From Rhodocyclales bacterium (lineage in GTDB: Bacteria; Pseudomonadota; Gammaproteobacteria; Burkholderiales; Rhodocyclaceae), in contig JAQGMF010000050.1 in the NCBI GenBank assembly GCA_028292505.1, positions 1-62,159 of the forward strand: 62,159 nt of DNA. The letters are read 5' to 3'. The position numbers were made by a program, and so were the translations under genes. Shown piece by piece: positions 36,001 to 44,483 of this stretch. The notes beneath the pieces are model-generated. The model saw nothing but the letters and a program-made list of their open reading frames with translations, had not been told where the DNA came from and ran no database searches. The number at the start of each line of letters is the position of its first letter. Position 1 is the first letter of the stretch.

Positions 36001-36997
36001 AATAGATGCCACGCAGCAGGTAGCCCGCTTGCCAGGCGCTCTGGCGGAATACCGTTTCGAGCAAGGTGCGTAGCGGCACACGCAGGCTCTGGAAGTAACT
36101 TGGGAACAGGAAGAACGCATCCGCTTCACGGATACGGTCGGTGCGTGCGGCGGCATCGACCTGCAGACCGCGCAGGCGCTCGGCAAGCGTTGCGAATGCC
36201 TGATCGGTCCAGTCGCCGGGGGCCGAGGACTGGCTGTTGGCATTCGCCGAGAAGCCGAACAACTCGTTGCGCAGGACATCTGGTTGGGAACGCCAGAACG
36301 AATCGAAACCATCGACGCTATCGCATTGCGTCACCACCACGGTGACCGGCAACATGAATTCGATGCGCTCCTGCAGATAGGCAAGCTGGCGGTATAGATT
36401 CTGCGCGATCAGCTCGCGTGCATCGACATCCGCTTCGCGCAGACTGCGTGCCGAGACGCACAGGATCAAGCCATCGAGCGGGCGCTCGGGGCGCAACTCC
36501 TTGAGCTCGCTGAGGCTGCGTCGCCAGGCTTGCGCGGGTGTGCTGCCGACGTTGGCAGCGGGCAGCTTACCATCGGGATCGATGATCACGCCGCCGCGGA
36601 AGAACAACCACTCTGTGCCCTGCGCGACGAGCTCGCCGGCCTTGGCCGGCTGTGCCTGCAACAAGGGGATCGACACGGAACGCAGCAGACTCGTCTTGCC
36701 GGCTTTCTCTTCGCCGAGCATCAATATCCAGGGTTGCTGGTAGCGCCATTCGCGACGCGTCGCCAGGTAATCGAAACCATGCAATACGTTTTTGGCATAT
36801 TCGGCGAGGCGCGAGCACACGCCACGCGCCATGCTCTGTTGACCGGCGGCGACCTTGGCGATGTCGGGCATCTTGGCTTTGCCCAGCCATGCCCACAGGA
36901 TGCCGACCACGACGAGCAGCGCCACGCCCGCCACACTCATCTGCGTGGCGCTCATTTGCGTGAAACTCTGTTTGAACCATCCGAGCACGGCATTCAT
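33071..36997 (-). CDS. tssM: T6SS membrane complex protein TssM (IcmF)
   Basis: A 1308-residue inner-membrane protein that, with TssJ and TssL, forms the trans-envelope complex. One transmembrane helix lies at about residues 20-38 and another at about 385-410 (ITSIVGVVALCVALGFSAL). The cytoplasmic NTPase domain has a Walker A, GEEKAGKTS, at residues 95-103, and VVTQCDSVDGFD nearby in the G-domain position. The long periplasmic part carries the IcmF-related and C-terminal VasK domains (ending near SVPQQSEVIPGKSDRGRAHLYLGLSLLG). It begins 3 bases after tssL ends. Confidence 0.95.
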   Translation of the reverse strand: MNAVLGWFKQSFTQMSATQMSVAGVALLVVVGILWAWLGKAKMPDIAKVAAGQQSMARGVCSRLAEYAKNVLHGFDYLATRREWRYQQPWILMLGEEKAGKTSLLRSVSIPLLQAQPAKAGELVAQGTEWLFFRGGVIIDPDGKLPAANVGSTPAQAWRRSLSELKELRPERPLDGLILCVSARSLREADVDARELIAQNLYRQLAYLQERIEFMLPVTVVVTQCDSVDGFDSFWRSQPDVLRNELFGFSANANSQSSAPGDWTDQAFATLAERLRGLQVDAAARTDRIREADAFFLFPSYFQSLRVPLRTLLETVFRQSAWQAGYLLRGIYFTGSVAADGALEGPARNDVSFVDALVAERVLVERNLARPTRSGLFSRNHLLRAMQITSIVGVVALCVALGFSALRVKSQVTTLISAVEQLQRAAPDAARHGDCLGKDEVYPLLVDVSHINDEAHYLAIPASFFDTRAADLSDASIESSAIDKVLMPTFACLLEVRARKMWSDQVILPRVTDDGALQDLRTRFKTKLQDVHDLEDNLVRYDKLAQQGSHLSRDDLLNTLADLASYVFGAPVPPDVMQERGALSHGFDKVPIGDKVELPKSMRDRFAGHIQALGDATRASLSQEVARGALLIDVLNRGEAPVLANTRRLVAWLSWTSESWLNATVLTSPCEEIRAYAQPQIDALVRDYGYAKYLMQVPQKFDAERCFKPEMTSLGALSMPPYGNLFTARPKGGLSLSANMQAELLGLPALVQLGFMRLGVTHSFSCMPGSEGFRRPETAEAAAYVNEYNAFVKKQQLTALATTARPLYDRLARQALEYALNDSLQRSQIAPTDTPANQVSLESVTRADQQLARMSNDLSLSLDPLLGVLHSYGDFGFAASAAAIRQCARNFAAESLSRISALTDSSRLYLPTPANGNDMLFDLGALPILKEYLSRQVARAQVLASYATPFMNLLQGSQSVSDAQRSVPQTATFWHNSIDELNRYTLGKEPTGQVANLDNYFMKQLADLSYSNCRKQLAAYVSPEYGDDMFAERRRPLEQLVNQRCTNRRVATAMEAYNALAQRFKSDLAGRYPFADLADPKVPDARLAAVRSFFLDYDAQRATLGDAMGELSGERWRGAQQFVKELDAISDFFRSNIIAPDASEAIRLSLVFRAQPKQSQGSEQIVAWLLSSGSKAAGFPNRPTTLDWQVGQSLALDLTWASHSSWSPVAEKQQPDLVVEGNDATFVASGTWSLLRFIELHRTQDDNGNKQLMLGFSVPQQSEVIPGKSDRGRAHLYLGLSLLGSDAKAADRVLKLPLHFPKKAPGDE

Positions 36998-37000
36998 GCG

Positions 37001-37771
37001 TCAGCCCTTCCCCATGGCCTGCATGAAAGGCGCGGTAAGTTGCATCCACAGCACGGTGGAGACAACGAGATACACCACCAGCGCGACACCGCCAGCGATA
37101 TACCAGGGCGTGAGCGGCGCCAGACGTGCCGGTTCGGCACACACAACCAGATTCTGGTAAGCCTGAGGAAAAGCCTTGGCCATTGCCGCGCGGGCAGAGC
37201 CGTTCTTGCCCTGCCCGAGCAAGGCGAACAGGCGCGTGCGCAGATCGCGCAGATCGCCTTCGCACAGCGTGCCGCGATACTGACCCTTGAAGCCGAGTTG
37301 CAGCACCATCAACAGCACACATGCCAGATCAATATGCAGCGGACCGCGCACGTGGACATCGAGCAGACGCTGCGCCAGCAAAAAGAAGTGTCGTCCTGCG
37401 CAGCGCGTCTGGAAGAATTTGTATTCGAGCAGTACGTCGAGCCAAGCCTCGCTGCCCGTCCATGGCACTTCGAGCACAAAGATTTCGTCGGCCAGTGCAG
37501 TCATGGCATAAGCAGCGATACGGTAAGCCTTCACCTCGCTCGGCGAGCATTCACGCGCCACGCGCGCTGCCTGCTTGCGCAGCACCCCCGCGAGCTGACC
37601 GCTGACGCAGGCAGCGATGTCCGCCGAATTGCTCGGTAGCGGCTGATCGCCCACGCGCAGCAGCGCGGGCAGACGCCCTTCGGCAATCGCGAGCTTGATG
37701 CCTGCCACGGCTTCGTAGAATTCTGCGAAACACGACAGCAAGAAGAAGGCTTGGCCGTTGTACTCAGACAT
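37001..37771 (-). CDS. tssL: T6SS membrane protein TssL (DotU family)
   Basis: From the ATG at 37771 it has 256 residues, overlapping the end of tssK by 8 bases; an upstream in-frame start adds atypical residues. The DotU core reads FAEFYEAVAGIKLAI, EVKAYRIAAYAMTALADEIFVLEVPW and LLEYKFFQTRCAGRHFF. It ends with one transmembrane helix (WYIAGGVALVVYLVVSTVLWM) and no fused OmpA-type peptidoglycan-binding domain, so envelope anchoring must come from elsewhere. Confidence 0.93.
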   Translation of the reverse strand: MSEYNGQAFFLLSCFAEFYEAVAGIKLAIAEGRLPALLRVGDQPLPSNSADIAACVSGQLAGVLRKQAARVARECSPSEVKAYRIAAYAMTALADEIFVLEVPWTGSEAWLDVLLEYKFFQTRCAGRHFFLLAQRLLDVHVRGPLHIDLACVLLMVLQLGFKGQYRGTLCEGDLRDLRTRLFALLGQGKNGSARAAMAKAFPQAYQNLVVCAEPARLAPLTPWYIAGGVALVVYLVVSTVLWMQLTAPFMQAMGKG

Positions 37772-39260
37772 GAGCAGGACCAGCCTCCGGCTTCGCCACA
37801 CTGTCGCGAGTTTGGGTTGATGCGTGCGTTGTCGCTTGAGTCGTCGGCGCTGGCTGGCTCAGGTCGCTGCCCTTGCGATGGTGCAGCAGCACTGCCGCCG
37901 GTGCGCCCTGCACGCTCTCGCCCTGGATCAAGAGCGAGCGACCCGGACGGAAGCAATCGACCATGCCCTGACCCACTTCGATGCGCTGATTATCGATGAC
38001 GCAAATCAGCGCATCGGCACGCAAACCCAGCGCACTGACTTCCTTCGCGCCGAGCATGCGCCACAGCGCACCAGACAGGCGACGCTGACGCAGCACCGGC
38101 ATCAACTCTTCGCTGCCGATGCGCGCATCGCCGAGCCAGCCTTCGATATCGCGGCGGCTCTGACCGTCGCGTGGTCGCAGCTCGACGTAGACCTGCTTGC
38201 CTGCGTCTTCCGGCAAACGTCGCGCGAAGATCAACTCGCCGATGCGTGCGAAGGCCAGGCTGTCCCAATCGGTATTGATGAGGCCAAGCTTACGGGCAAT
38301 GAAATCGAGTGCCGCTGTGAATTGCGGTGCGCAGTTTTCGTGCGCATAGCGCGCCATCGCCAGCGGCGCGGGGTTGCTGCCGATCCACGACATGTGCCCA
38401 ACGACCTGCGCAAGCGCCTGATAGGCCTGCCAGGGTGCTGTCTCCGCATCGAGTATGACGGCGTCAAACAGCGGCAGGATGGATGCGATCTGCCGCGCCA
38501 GGTTCAGTTGCAGGCGCTCCTCGGGGCTGATCGCACTGACGCGCTCGGGCACGTCGCCATCGGCCATGCCCGTGAGCTGATGCAGCTTGTCCCACAAGGT
38601 ATCGCGCAATACCTGCAGATTGCGCAGCAGCCCGGCATTGCCGAAACAGCTTGCCGCGCCCATACGCAACATCGGCGGGTGGAACGATGTCGCTTCGATC
38701 TGCGCATTGCGCTCGTTGCGGCACACCTCGACGAGCGTGATGAAGCTGTAACCGGCGGGAATGTCTTGCTCGGCGTAGAGATCCACGCGTGGCCGCATGC
38801 GGTCGACGAACACATCAGCGATGCCAGTCATCTCGTCGATCACCGCCATGCCTTCCTGCACGAGCTCGAAACGCTTGATCGAAGTGCTCGGCACCTTCAT
38901 GGCACCGGTGCGCGGTGGCAAGGCAAGGCAGATACGCACAGGCTTGCCGTCGACCTTGCAGAAGGATTCGAGATTGAGCTTGAGCGGCGAAGCGTCATTG
39001 CGGAACACGTAGGGCATGCCGTCCGGGAAGACGCATTCGAGCTCGTTGATGGCCAGCACACCGATGGCCAGCAGCGGCATGTCGATGCGCAGATGCCGCA
39101 CGCCCCAGGCATAAGGCGTCACCGCACGCAGGCGCTGCTGCAGGACCGCATGCCAGTAGATATCGTTCTGCTGGAAATGCTGCGGCGTGAGCAACATGCC
39201 CTCGGCCCACTGTATGCCATCCGGGAGAAACGGAATATCGCTTGTCGTGTCATCGCTCAT
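37764..39260 (-). CDS. tssK: T6SS baseplate protein TssK (ImpJ)
   Basis: A 498-residue cytoplasmic protein linking the baseplate to the TssLM membrane complex. The N-terminal segment IQWAEGMLLTPQHFQQNDIYWHAVLQQRLRAVTPYAWGVRHL is diagnostic of TssK. The middle contains LHQLTGMADGDVPERVSAISPEERLQLNLARQIA, and the C-terminal head domain follows. The Thr/Gln/Ala-rich last 30 residues look disordered. It is between tssJ and tssL with tight spacing. Confidence 0.94.
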   Translation of the reverse strand: MSDDTTSDIPFLPDGIQWAEGMLLTPQHFQQNDIYWHAVLQQRLRAVTPYAWGVRHLRIDMPLLAIGVLAINELECVFPDGMPYVFRNDASPLKLNLESFCKVDGKPVRICLALPPRTGAMKVPSTSIKRFELVQEGMAVIDEMTGIADVFVDRMRPRVDLYAEQDIPAGYSFITLVEVCRNERNAQIEATSFHPPMLRMGAASCFGNAGLLRNLQVLRDTLWDKLHQLTGMADGDVPERVSAISPEERLQLNLARQIASILPLFDAVILDAETAPWQAYQALAQVVGHMSWIGSNPAPLAMARYAHENCAPQFTAALDFIARKLGLINTDWDSLAFARIGELIFARRLPEDAGKQVYVELRPRDGQSRRDIEGWLGDARIGSEELMPVLRQRRLSGALWRMLGAKEVSALGLRADALICVIDNQRIEVGQGMVDCFRPGRSLLIQGESVQGAPAAVLLHHRKGSDLSQPAPTTQATTHASTQTRDSVAKPEAGPAHV

Positions 39261-39317
39261 TGCAGTGCCTCGCTCATTTCTCGTTGCTTCTGGTGACGTT
39301 TCTCGTATTGCTTTTCG

Positions 39318-39788
39318 TCAGGTGCCGCTGTAGTTGATCGTCATCGGCATCAAACGAATCGTTACTTCACGCCACGGCGTCAGGTTGGCAATCGGCTGGC
39401 CGTCCTCGCCGATGTAATTCGCCAGCGCATACACACCGATGGCCTTGCTAGCGCGATCCGGCAGCTTCACGCTGAAGTTCGACGCCACGGCAGGCACTTG
39501 CAAAGGCACGACATCGATACTCGTTGCCAGCGCCGCCTGCAGGGCTGCTTTCTGGGTGAACCATTCCGGCCCGGTTTTCGGCAGCTGCGTCACGGCCGCC
39601 ACGTCGTAGACGAAGACCAAGTCGAGCGCGCTGCCCGCGCCCTGGTTCGACTGTGCATCGGCGATCACCGTCACCTTGCGGATGGCCGTGCGCGGCGGGT
39701 TACCGTTGATCCAGCCACTGACCATGCTGCATCCCGCTGCTATCAGAATGAGGACGGCCAACGTGGTCCTGACAAAATATTGTCTCAT
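39318..39788 (-). CDS. tssJ: T6SS outer-membrane lipoprotein TssJ
   Basis: The ATG at 39788 gives 156 residues starting with a lipoprotein signal (MRQYFVRTTLAVLILIAAGCS); the lipobox IAAGC places the lipidated Cys at residue 20. The frame is open upstream but reads the PAAR-like gene out of frame. TssJ is a beta-sandwich anchoring TssM to the outer membrane; LDLVFVYDVAAVTQLPKTGPEWFTQKA and the C-terminal beta strands fit. It overlaps the PAAR-like gene by 4 bases (ATGA), showing tight coupling. Confidence 0.9.
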   Translation of the reverse strand: MRQYFVRTTLAVLILIAAGCSMVSGWINGNPPRTAIRKVTVIADAQSNQGAGSALDLVFVYDVAAVTQLPKTGPEWFTQKAALQAALATSIDVVPLQVPAVASNFSVKLPDRASKAIGVYALANYIGEDGQPIANLTPWREVTIRLMPMTINYSGT

Positions 39789-40162
39789 GACAAATGGATT
39801 ACGATGAATTGGGTAGGCAGCAAGGTGATGCCCGGTGCGTTGGGCAATATGCCGTTCTGCCCGGTTATCGAAGTCAGCCGCGAGGTGAACATGCAACTCG
39901 TCATGACCGTGAAGCTGCCGATGAACGCGCGCTTGATGCTCATGCACAAGCCAGACACCACACCAACGCCCGCATCGCCCGCGCTCAGCGGATCGATGGT
40001 GATCAGGTTCTCCGACAAGCCGCCACCAAACAGCACGTTGAATACCGACGGGATGTTGGTGAACGAGAACGAGAGGTTGACCTCGGGCACAGGGATGATG
40101 CCGACGATGCACACGTCGGGAAAACCGAGACTCATGAAGCCGAGATTGGTCGCTGCAAACAT
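39785..40162 (-). CDS. PAAR-like spike-tip protein (DUF4150)
   Basis: A 125-residue protein. MSLGFPDVCIVGIIPVPEVNLSFSFTNI, TIDPLSAGDAGVGVVSGL and SRLTSITGQNGILPNAPGITLLPTQF follow the DUF4150 PAAR-like pattern. Such proteins sharpen the VgrG spike and can carry or recruit effectors. There is no C-terminal toxin extension here. It is in the DUF2169-pentapeptide-DUF3540 block and overlaps tssJ by 4 bases. Confidence 0.88.
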   Translation of the reverse strand: MFAATNLGFMSLGFPDVCIVGIIPVPEVNLSFSFTNIPSVFNVLFGGGLSENLITIDPLSAGDAGVGVVSGLCMSIKRAFIGSFTVMTSCMFTSRLTSITGQNGILPNAPGITLLPTQFIVIHLS

Positions 40163-40167
40163 TTTTC

Positions 40168-40722
40168 TTAGCCCATGCTGATGCGTTCGGCGTCCATCTT
40201 CACGTCACGCTCTGCCGTAACGAGCGTGTCCTTGGCGTGCATGCGCAACAGCTGACGCACATCGAGCATGTACTGCACGGTCTTGCCGATGAAGTTGCGC
40301 GACTGCTGCACGATGCTCTCGCTGACCGTCATGAACAGGTTGGCCGCGTTGAGCGCCAGCACGCCGGATGCGGCCGTCACGCTGACGTCGCGCGCACTGG
40401 CAAGCTCCAGCGTGTCGATGCTGTGTATGCCGATCTTCGCTTGGCGGATGCTCAGCGCTTCGGCGCCGGGCACGCTCAGCGCCGCGCCTGCGGTCGTGTT
40501 GCGCGCGAGTATGTGCAATACATAACAGTGCTGATCCGACGCCTGCGCCAGCAGCACGCAATCGCCCGCGCGCGGCTCGATCAGGCAGCTCGTGGCGCGC
40601 GTCGCGCGTCGGCCGTTGTCGAGAAGGCAACTGCCGTCGTCGAACAGCATCACCACCTTCGCTTCGTGCATGGCGGCAACGAGGGGCTGTGCAGCGGGTT
40701 GTTCAATGTTCAGGGTGTGCAT
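40168..40722 (-). CDS. T6SS-associated DUF3540 protein
   Basis: A 184-residue protein. LIEPRAGDCVLLAQA, YVLHILARN and the tail SESIVQQSRNFIGKTVQYMLDVRQLLRMHAKDTLVTAERDVKMDAERISMG fit DUF3540, a family found in T6SS loci alongside DUF2169 and PAAR-like genes. The repeated small/polar stretch GVLALNAANLFMT suggests a beta-helical body like that of spike proteins. It overlaps the upstream pentapeptide gene by 13 bases. The molecular role is not established. Confidence 0.85.
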   Translation of the reverse strand: MHTLNIEQPAAQPLVAAMHEAKVVMLFDDGSCLLDNGRRATRATSCLIEPRAGDCVLLAQASDQHCYVLHILARNTTAGAALSVPGAEALSIRQAKIGIHSIDTLELASARDVSVTAASGVLALNAANLFMTVSESIVQQSRNFIGKTVQYMLDVRQLLRMHAKDTLVTAERDVKMDAERISMG

Positions 40723-41813
40723 GGCAAATCCTCCAGATCGAGACTCGGTGCTTCAACGCGCAAGAGCGCTGCATTGGTGCCACGCTGCCCGCGCCGATCG
40801 GCACCACGGAACTTGCTGTTGTCGATGGCAACGTTGTGAAAACTCGTGCGCGGTAGATACGCTCTGGAATAATCGCAACGCGTCAGCTGCGCATGATCGA
40901 AGCGTGCATCGCTCATGTCGGCGCCGGCGAAACTGGCGTCCGTCTGGCGACTTTTCTCCCAGGTGCTCTGGCCCAGTTTGGCGCCCGCGAAACTGCTCTT
41001 CGTTATGACTGAAGCATGAAAGACGGAGCCCGTAAAATCGGCGCCTGTCGCGTTGCAGTCTTCAACGCGCGACGACAGCCACAACGAACGCGGCGCACAC
41101 AGCCCTTCCATGCGCACGCTGGCGAAATGGATCTGCATGAGATTGGATTCGGTCAGGTCAGCGCCGCGCAGATCGGCTCCCGTGAAGTTGCTTTCCTGTA
41201 ACTGGCAGCGCTGCAGGCTGACCTGATCGAGGACCTGCCCGGCGAGGTTGCTTTTCATCAGCGCGCAGGAATAAGCGACGAGCCCTTTCAGTTTCACCGT
41301 GCGCAGATCGGCGCCGGTCAATGCGGTTTGACCGAGACGCGCGTCGCTCAGATCGGTTGCTTGCAGAGTCGCGTTCCAGAGCACGGCGCGCGATATTTTC
41401 GCAACGCTGAGATCGGCCTCGGAAAAATCGCAGGCGTTCGTAGCGGTGCGCGTCAGCGACAGGCCCTTGCCCTGCATCTGGCGCAAACTGCATTCGCTCA
41501 AGGTGACCTGGTTCAACTCGGCTCGCGCGCACAGCAAGCCGTCGAGCGCACAACGCACGAAAGTAGCTTGCTGCAAGTGCGCTCCACGCAGATCGAGCGC
41601 CTGCAGATTGCAATCGACAAAAGTTGCGCGCGTCAGATCGGTATTGGCGAGATGCATGGCTGACAGATCGCAGCGCTGGAAAACGCCACCCGCAAGAGAT
41701 TTTCCGGCGAGATCGAGCGCACGAAGATCCATGTCCACGACAGGACGGCCAAGGCGCAGATCGCGGGCGACGTCTGGCCACACGGCGGGCTTGAGTGCGG
41801 GTGTGAGCGTCAT
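40710..41813 (-). CDS. Pentapeptide-repeat protein, T6SS-associated
   Basis: From the ATG at 41813 (overlapping the stop of the upstream gene as ATGA) it has 367 residues. Nearly the whole protein is pentapeptide repeats A(D/N)LxX (for example ADLRGADLTESNLMQIHF, LANTDLTRATFVDCNLQAL), which form a right-handed quadrilateral beta-helix. It resembles the repeat half of the preceding DUF2169 protein, so the two probably arose by duplication. In T6SS loci such proteins may act as spike accessories or effector adaptors; role inferred from context. Confidence 0.88.
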   Translation of the reverse strand: MTLTPALKPAVWPDVARDLRLGRPVVDMDLRALDLAGKSLAGGVFQRCDLSAMHLANTDLTRATFVDCNLQALDLRGAHLQQATFVRCALDGLLCARAELNQVTLSECSLRQMQGKGLSLTRTATNACDFSEADLSVAKISRAVLWNATLQATDLSDARLGQTALTGADLRTVKLKGLVAYSCALMKSNLAGQVLDQVSLQRCQLQESNFTGADLRGADLTESNLMQIHFASVRMEGLCAPRSLWLSSRVEDCNATGADFTGSVFHASVITKSSFAGAKLGQSTWEKSRQTDASFAGADMSDARFDHAQLTRCDYSRAYLPRTSFHNVAIDNSKFRGADRRGQRGTNAALLRVEAPSLDLEDLPCTP

Positions 41814-44317
41814 GACAAGCTCGCTTTCTGACTCAGCACTGCGCCATCGCGACGGGCGCCTGCCCATATCGCTTCGGTCGTGTCGGCCTGTACCAGCACG
41901 GCGTCGCTGAGATTGGCACTACCGAAGTCGGTCTTGCGACACAGCGCTTGAAAGAAACTTGTGCGCTGCGCGGTCACGCGCGGCAGCTTGCTGCGCAGGA
42001 ACAGCGAACGATAGAACTGCGCATCGTCGAGCAGAGCATCGCTCAGATCGGCGTCGCCGAAGTCGCTTTGCGTGAAGATGCCAAGACGCATATCAGCCCC
42101 AGCCAGACTCGCGCCACGCCAGCCACACTTGACGATTTTCGCGCCATTGAGCGAAGCACCGTCCCAGTTCGACTTGCCGCCGGCGTATACCGTATGCATA
42201 CCGGCTGCGGACCATTGGCTGGCGCCCATCTGCGCGTCCATCAGCACGGAACGCGAAAGCTGCGCGCCGCTGAAATCGGCACCCTGCATCTGCGCGCCCA
42301 TGGCAATCGTCATGTGCCATTTGCTGTTGCGCCAGTGGCTGCCTGCCGCCTTCGCATCGGACAGCAGTGTGCGCGTGAGCTGTGTATCGTCGAGCAACGC
42401 TTCGCTCAGGTCGATGCGCAATGCCAGTAGATCGTCGAGCACCGTGCCGCGCAGATCGGCTTGACACCACACGGCATCGAACGCACGTGCGCCCCGCATG
42501 CTAGCGCGCGTGAATTTTGTCTTGAGCGCCTGGCTGCCGCACAGGTTGGCAGCGTCGAGATTGGCCCCGCTGAAATCCGCCGCATCGAGTTGCGCCGCCG
42601 TCAGCACAGCGCCCTTCAGGTTGGCGCCGACCAAAGAAGCACCACGCAGATCAGCACGCTCAAGCAAGGCCTCGCGTAAATCAGCGCCGCTCAAATCAAC
42701 GCCGCGCAAACATGCTCCTGCCATATCGCGACCGGCCAGCACGACACCGTCGCGATGCCATGCCATGACTTGCTCGCCGAGGGCCAGCGCCATGCTCGTC
42801 GGTGTGTCGACGGTCGGCGTCGGCGCTGCCGCACGCGCGGCGCGTTGCAACGCGGGCAAGGCTGCCAGACCCTGACGTGCCTGCTCGACCTGTACGGGAT
42901 CTACTATGGTGGTTTGCGCGGCAATCAACAATGCACTTTGCATAGCAGGCAGCAACGCATCGGGAGGCGCTTCGGCGCTTTGCACGAGGTCATGAGCGAC
43001 CACGCTCGCCTTGGCAATGGCCTGCTGGATTTGCGCTTCGATTGACAGTGCATCTTGTGCCGGCACGGTGGGCAATTGCGCCTTACCGGCAGCCAACTTG
43101 GCTTCGCCGTCACTGCGTGCGCTGTCCGCTAGTGCGTTAGCTTTGGCGAGCAATTCGCCGAGATCGAAATCGCCTTCAGCCAATTCGTCGGGCGAGATGA
43201 AACCCAATGCCGGCGCTTCGGCTTTCGGCGCTTGGTAATTGGCCGGTGGCGTCTGATTGCTCTTTTGCCAGAACTCGGCCATCAGCTCATCGAGCACCGC
43301 TTGGCGCTCGGCGAGTTGCGCGTTGGCATAGGCCGAGCGTGCCAGAGCGCGTGCCGCGATGGCTGCGGGGCTGCGTTCCGGCGCGAGTTGCGATTCGTTG
43401 AAGGCATGTTGCGCGGCCGTCGCGCGATCGAGACGCAGGCGTGCCACGTCGATGTAGTGCGCCAGTCCGCGCGGCGCATCGGCCGTGTTTTCGTAAGCGA
43501 CCATGACTGTGCCCACATCGAGCGCGTCGCTATCGGTGATGCGTGCCTGGCCGCGATAGACCATGACGCCGAGTTGCAGGTCGGGGAAGAACCAGACGGT
43601 GTCGCATGACAATGGCACTTCTTCGAGTGCAGCTGCATCGGCTTGTACTTTGCCGTCGGTACGCAGGATGAAGGCACGTGCACGTAGCGTCGGAAGTTGT
43701 CCCTCGATGCGCGCCAGCGCTGGATGCAGGCCTTCGAGGCAATACGACTCGCCACCTGCGAAGCTGCCTTCGAACTGCTGATCGAGCGGCGCGAAGTTGA
43801 ACATGCGGAAATCGAAATCACGTGGCAAGCCAGGGAAATCTTCGTCGAGCCACTGCTGGTCGTAGGTGCCGCTCTTCTCGCGCAGCGGGCTTTGCAAGAG
43901 CTGCATTGGCGCGAAGGTCGCCGGCTGATGCGCGCCCCGGCCGGGCATCAGCGGCGCTGCGGGATATTCAACATTTGGCATCACACCTTTGCGCTGGCGC
44001 AGGAATGCTAAGCGTGGCAGGAAGCCTTGGCCCAATGGATTCAAAGCGTAGCCCGTGCCGCCGTAGGCCTGTTCATATCCCAAGGGCATGGTCTTGAATG
44101 GCTTGGCGTCGGCCACGCAACGCAGATTGAGCGGGTTGTAATGCCAGGTACGTTCGCCGATTGCCAGCAGCGTCTTGTCGATGGCGCCGCACTGCATACG
44201 CACATTCATGGCCTTAACCGGGCTGTCAATGGCGTACGCCGAGCCGGTCAGGATTACTTCAGAATATGTCTTCGGCATGACGTGATCAAGCGGCAAACCG
44301 GCGGGCATTTGCGGCAC
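41810..44317 (-). CDS. DUF2169 - pentapeptide repeat protein (open part; upstream stop codon)
   Basis: The uninterrupted frame begins with a GTG at 44317 and encodes 835 residues, but the natural start is almost certainly the ATG at 44482, cut off by an in-frame TAA (see the separate 5' entry). Residues 15-320 are DUF2169 (TYSEVILTGSAYAID, PLGYEQAYGGTGYALNPLG, DDFPGLPRDFDFRMFN-like), a family of proposed T6SS effector adaptor/chaperones. A helical linker follows, then about 300 residues of pentapeptide repeats (LRGVDLSGADLREALLERA). If translated only from 44317 it lacks about 55 N-terminal residues. Confidence 0.85.
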   Translation of the reverse strand: MPQMPAGLPLDHVMPKTYSEVILTGSAYAIDSPVKAMNVRMQCGAIDKTLLAIGERTWHYNPLNLRCVADAKPFKTMPLGYEQAYGGTGYALNPLGQGFLPRLAFLRQRKGVMPNVEYPAAPLMPGRGAHQPATFAPMQLLQSPLREKSGTYDQQWLDEDFPGLPRDFDFRMFNFAPLDQQFEGSFAGGESYCLEGLHPALARIEGQLPTLRARAFILRTDGKVQADAAALEEVPLSCDTVWFFPDLQLGVMVYRGQARITDSDALDVGTVMVAYENTADAPRGLAHYIDVARLRLDRATAAQHAFNESQLAPERSPAAIAARALARSAYANAQLAERQAVLDELMAEFWQKSNQTPPANYQAPKAEAPALGFISPDELAEGDFDLGELLAKANALADSARSDGEAKLAAGKAQLPTVPAQDALSIEAQIQQAIAKASVVAHDLVQSAEAPPDALLPAMQSALLIAAQTTIVDPVQVEQARQGLAALPALQRAARAAAPTPTVDTPTSMALALGEQVMAWHRDGVVLAGRDMAGACLRGVDLSGADLREALLERADLRGASLVGANLKGAVLTAAQLDAADFSGANLDAANLCGSQALKTKFTRASMRGARAFDAVWCQADLRGTVLDDLLALRIDLSEALLDDTQLTRTLLSDAKAAGSHWRNSKWHMTIAMGAQMQGADFSGAQLSRSVLMDAQMGASQWSAAGMHTVYAGGKSNWDGASLNGAKIVKCGWRGASLAGADMRLGIFTQSDFGDADLSDALLDDAQFYRSLFLRSKLPRVTAQRTSFFQALCRKTDFGSANLSDAVLVQADTTEAIWAGARRDGAVLSQKASLS

Positions 44318-44482
44318 GACCTTGGCCCATTGCAGGTTCTCGGTCAGGAAGCGTTCGTCGCTTTTGCCACCATTCTCGCCAAGGCGGAAGAAGCCGAGCG
44401 CGGCCAGGCACAGGTGATCTGCGCCACGATAACGTTACGGGCGATGTAGAATGCCGAGGGTGAGTGGTTTGATTATTTTCAT
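44318..44482 (-). pseudogene. 5' end of the DUF2169 gene with in-frame TAA at codon 16
   Basis: An ATG at 44482, one base after the vgrG stop, opens MKIIKPLTLGILHRP, then TAA (plus-strand TTA at 44435-44437), then RYRGADHLCLAALGFFRLGE in the same frame leading into the intact DUF2169 protein. DUF2169 proteins typically begin with MKIIKP...HRPYR, so the TAA replaces an expected Tyr codon (TAT/TAC). A single base change or base-call error explains it; readthrough or reinitiation at the GTG at 44317 are alternatives. Confidence 0.85.
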
Positions 44483-44483
44483 G

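Noticed and set aside
37824..39296. 490-codon plus-strand open frame opposite tssK
   Set aside because: Lies wholly antisense to a clear TssK; His/Arg/Ala-biased composition without domain signatures, a GC-driven shadow frame.
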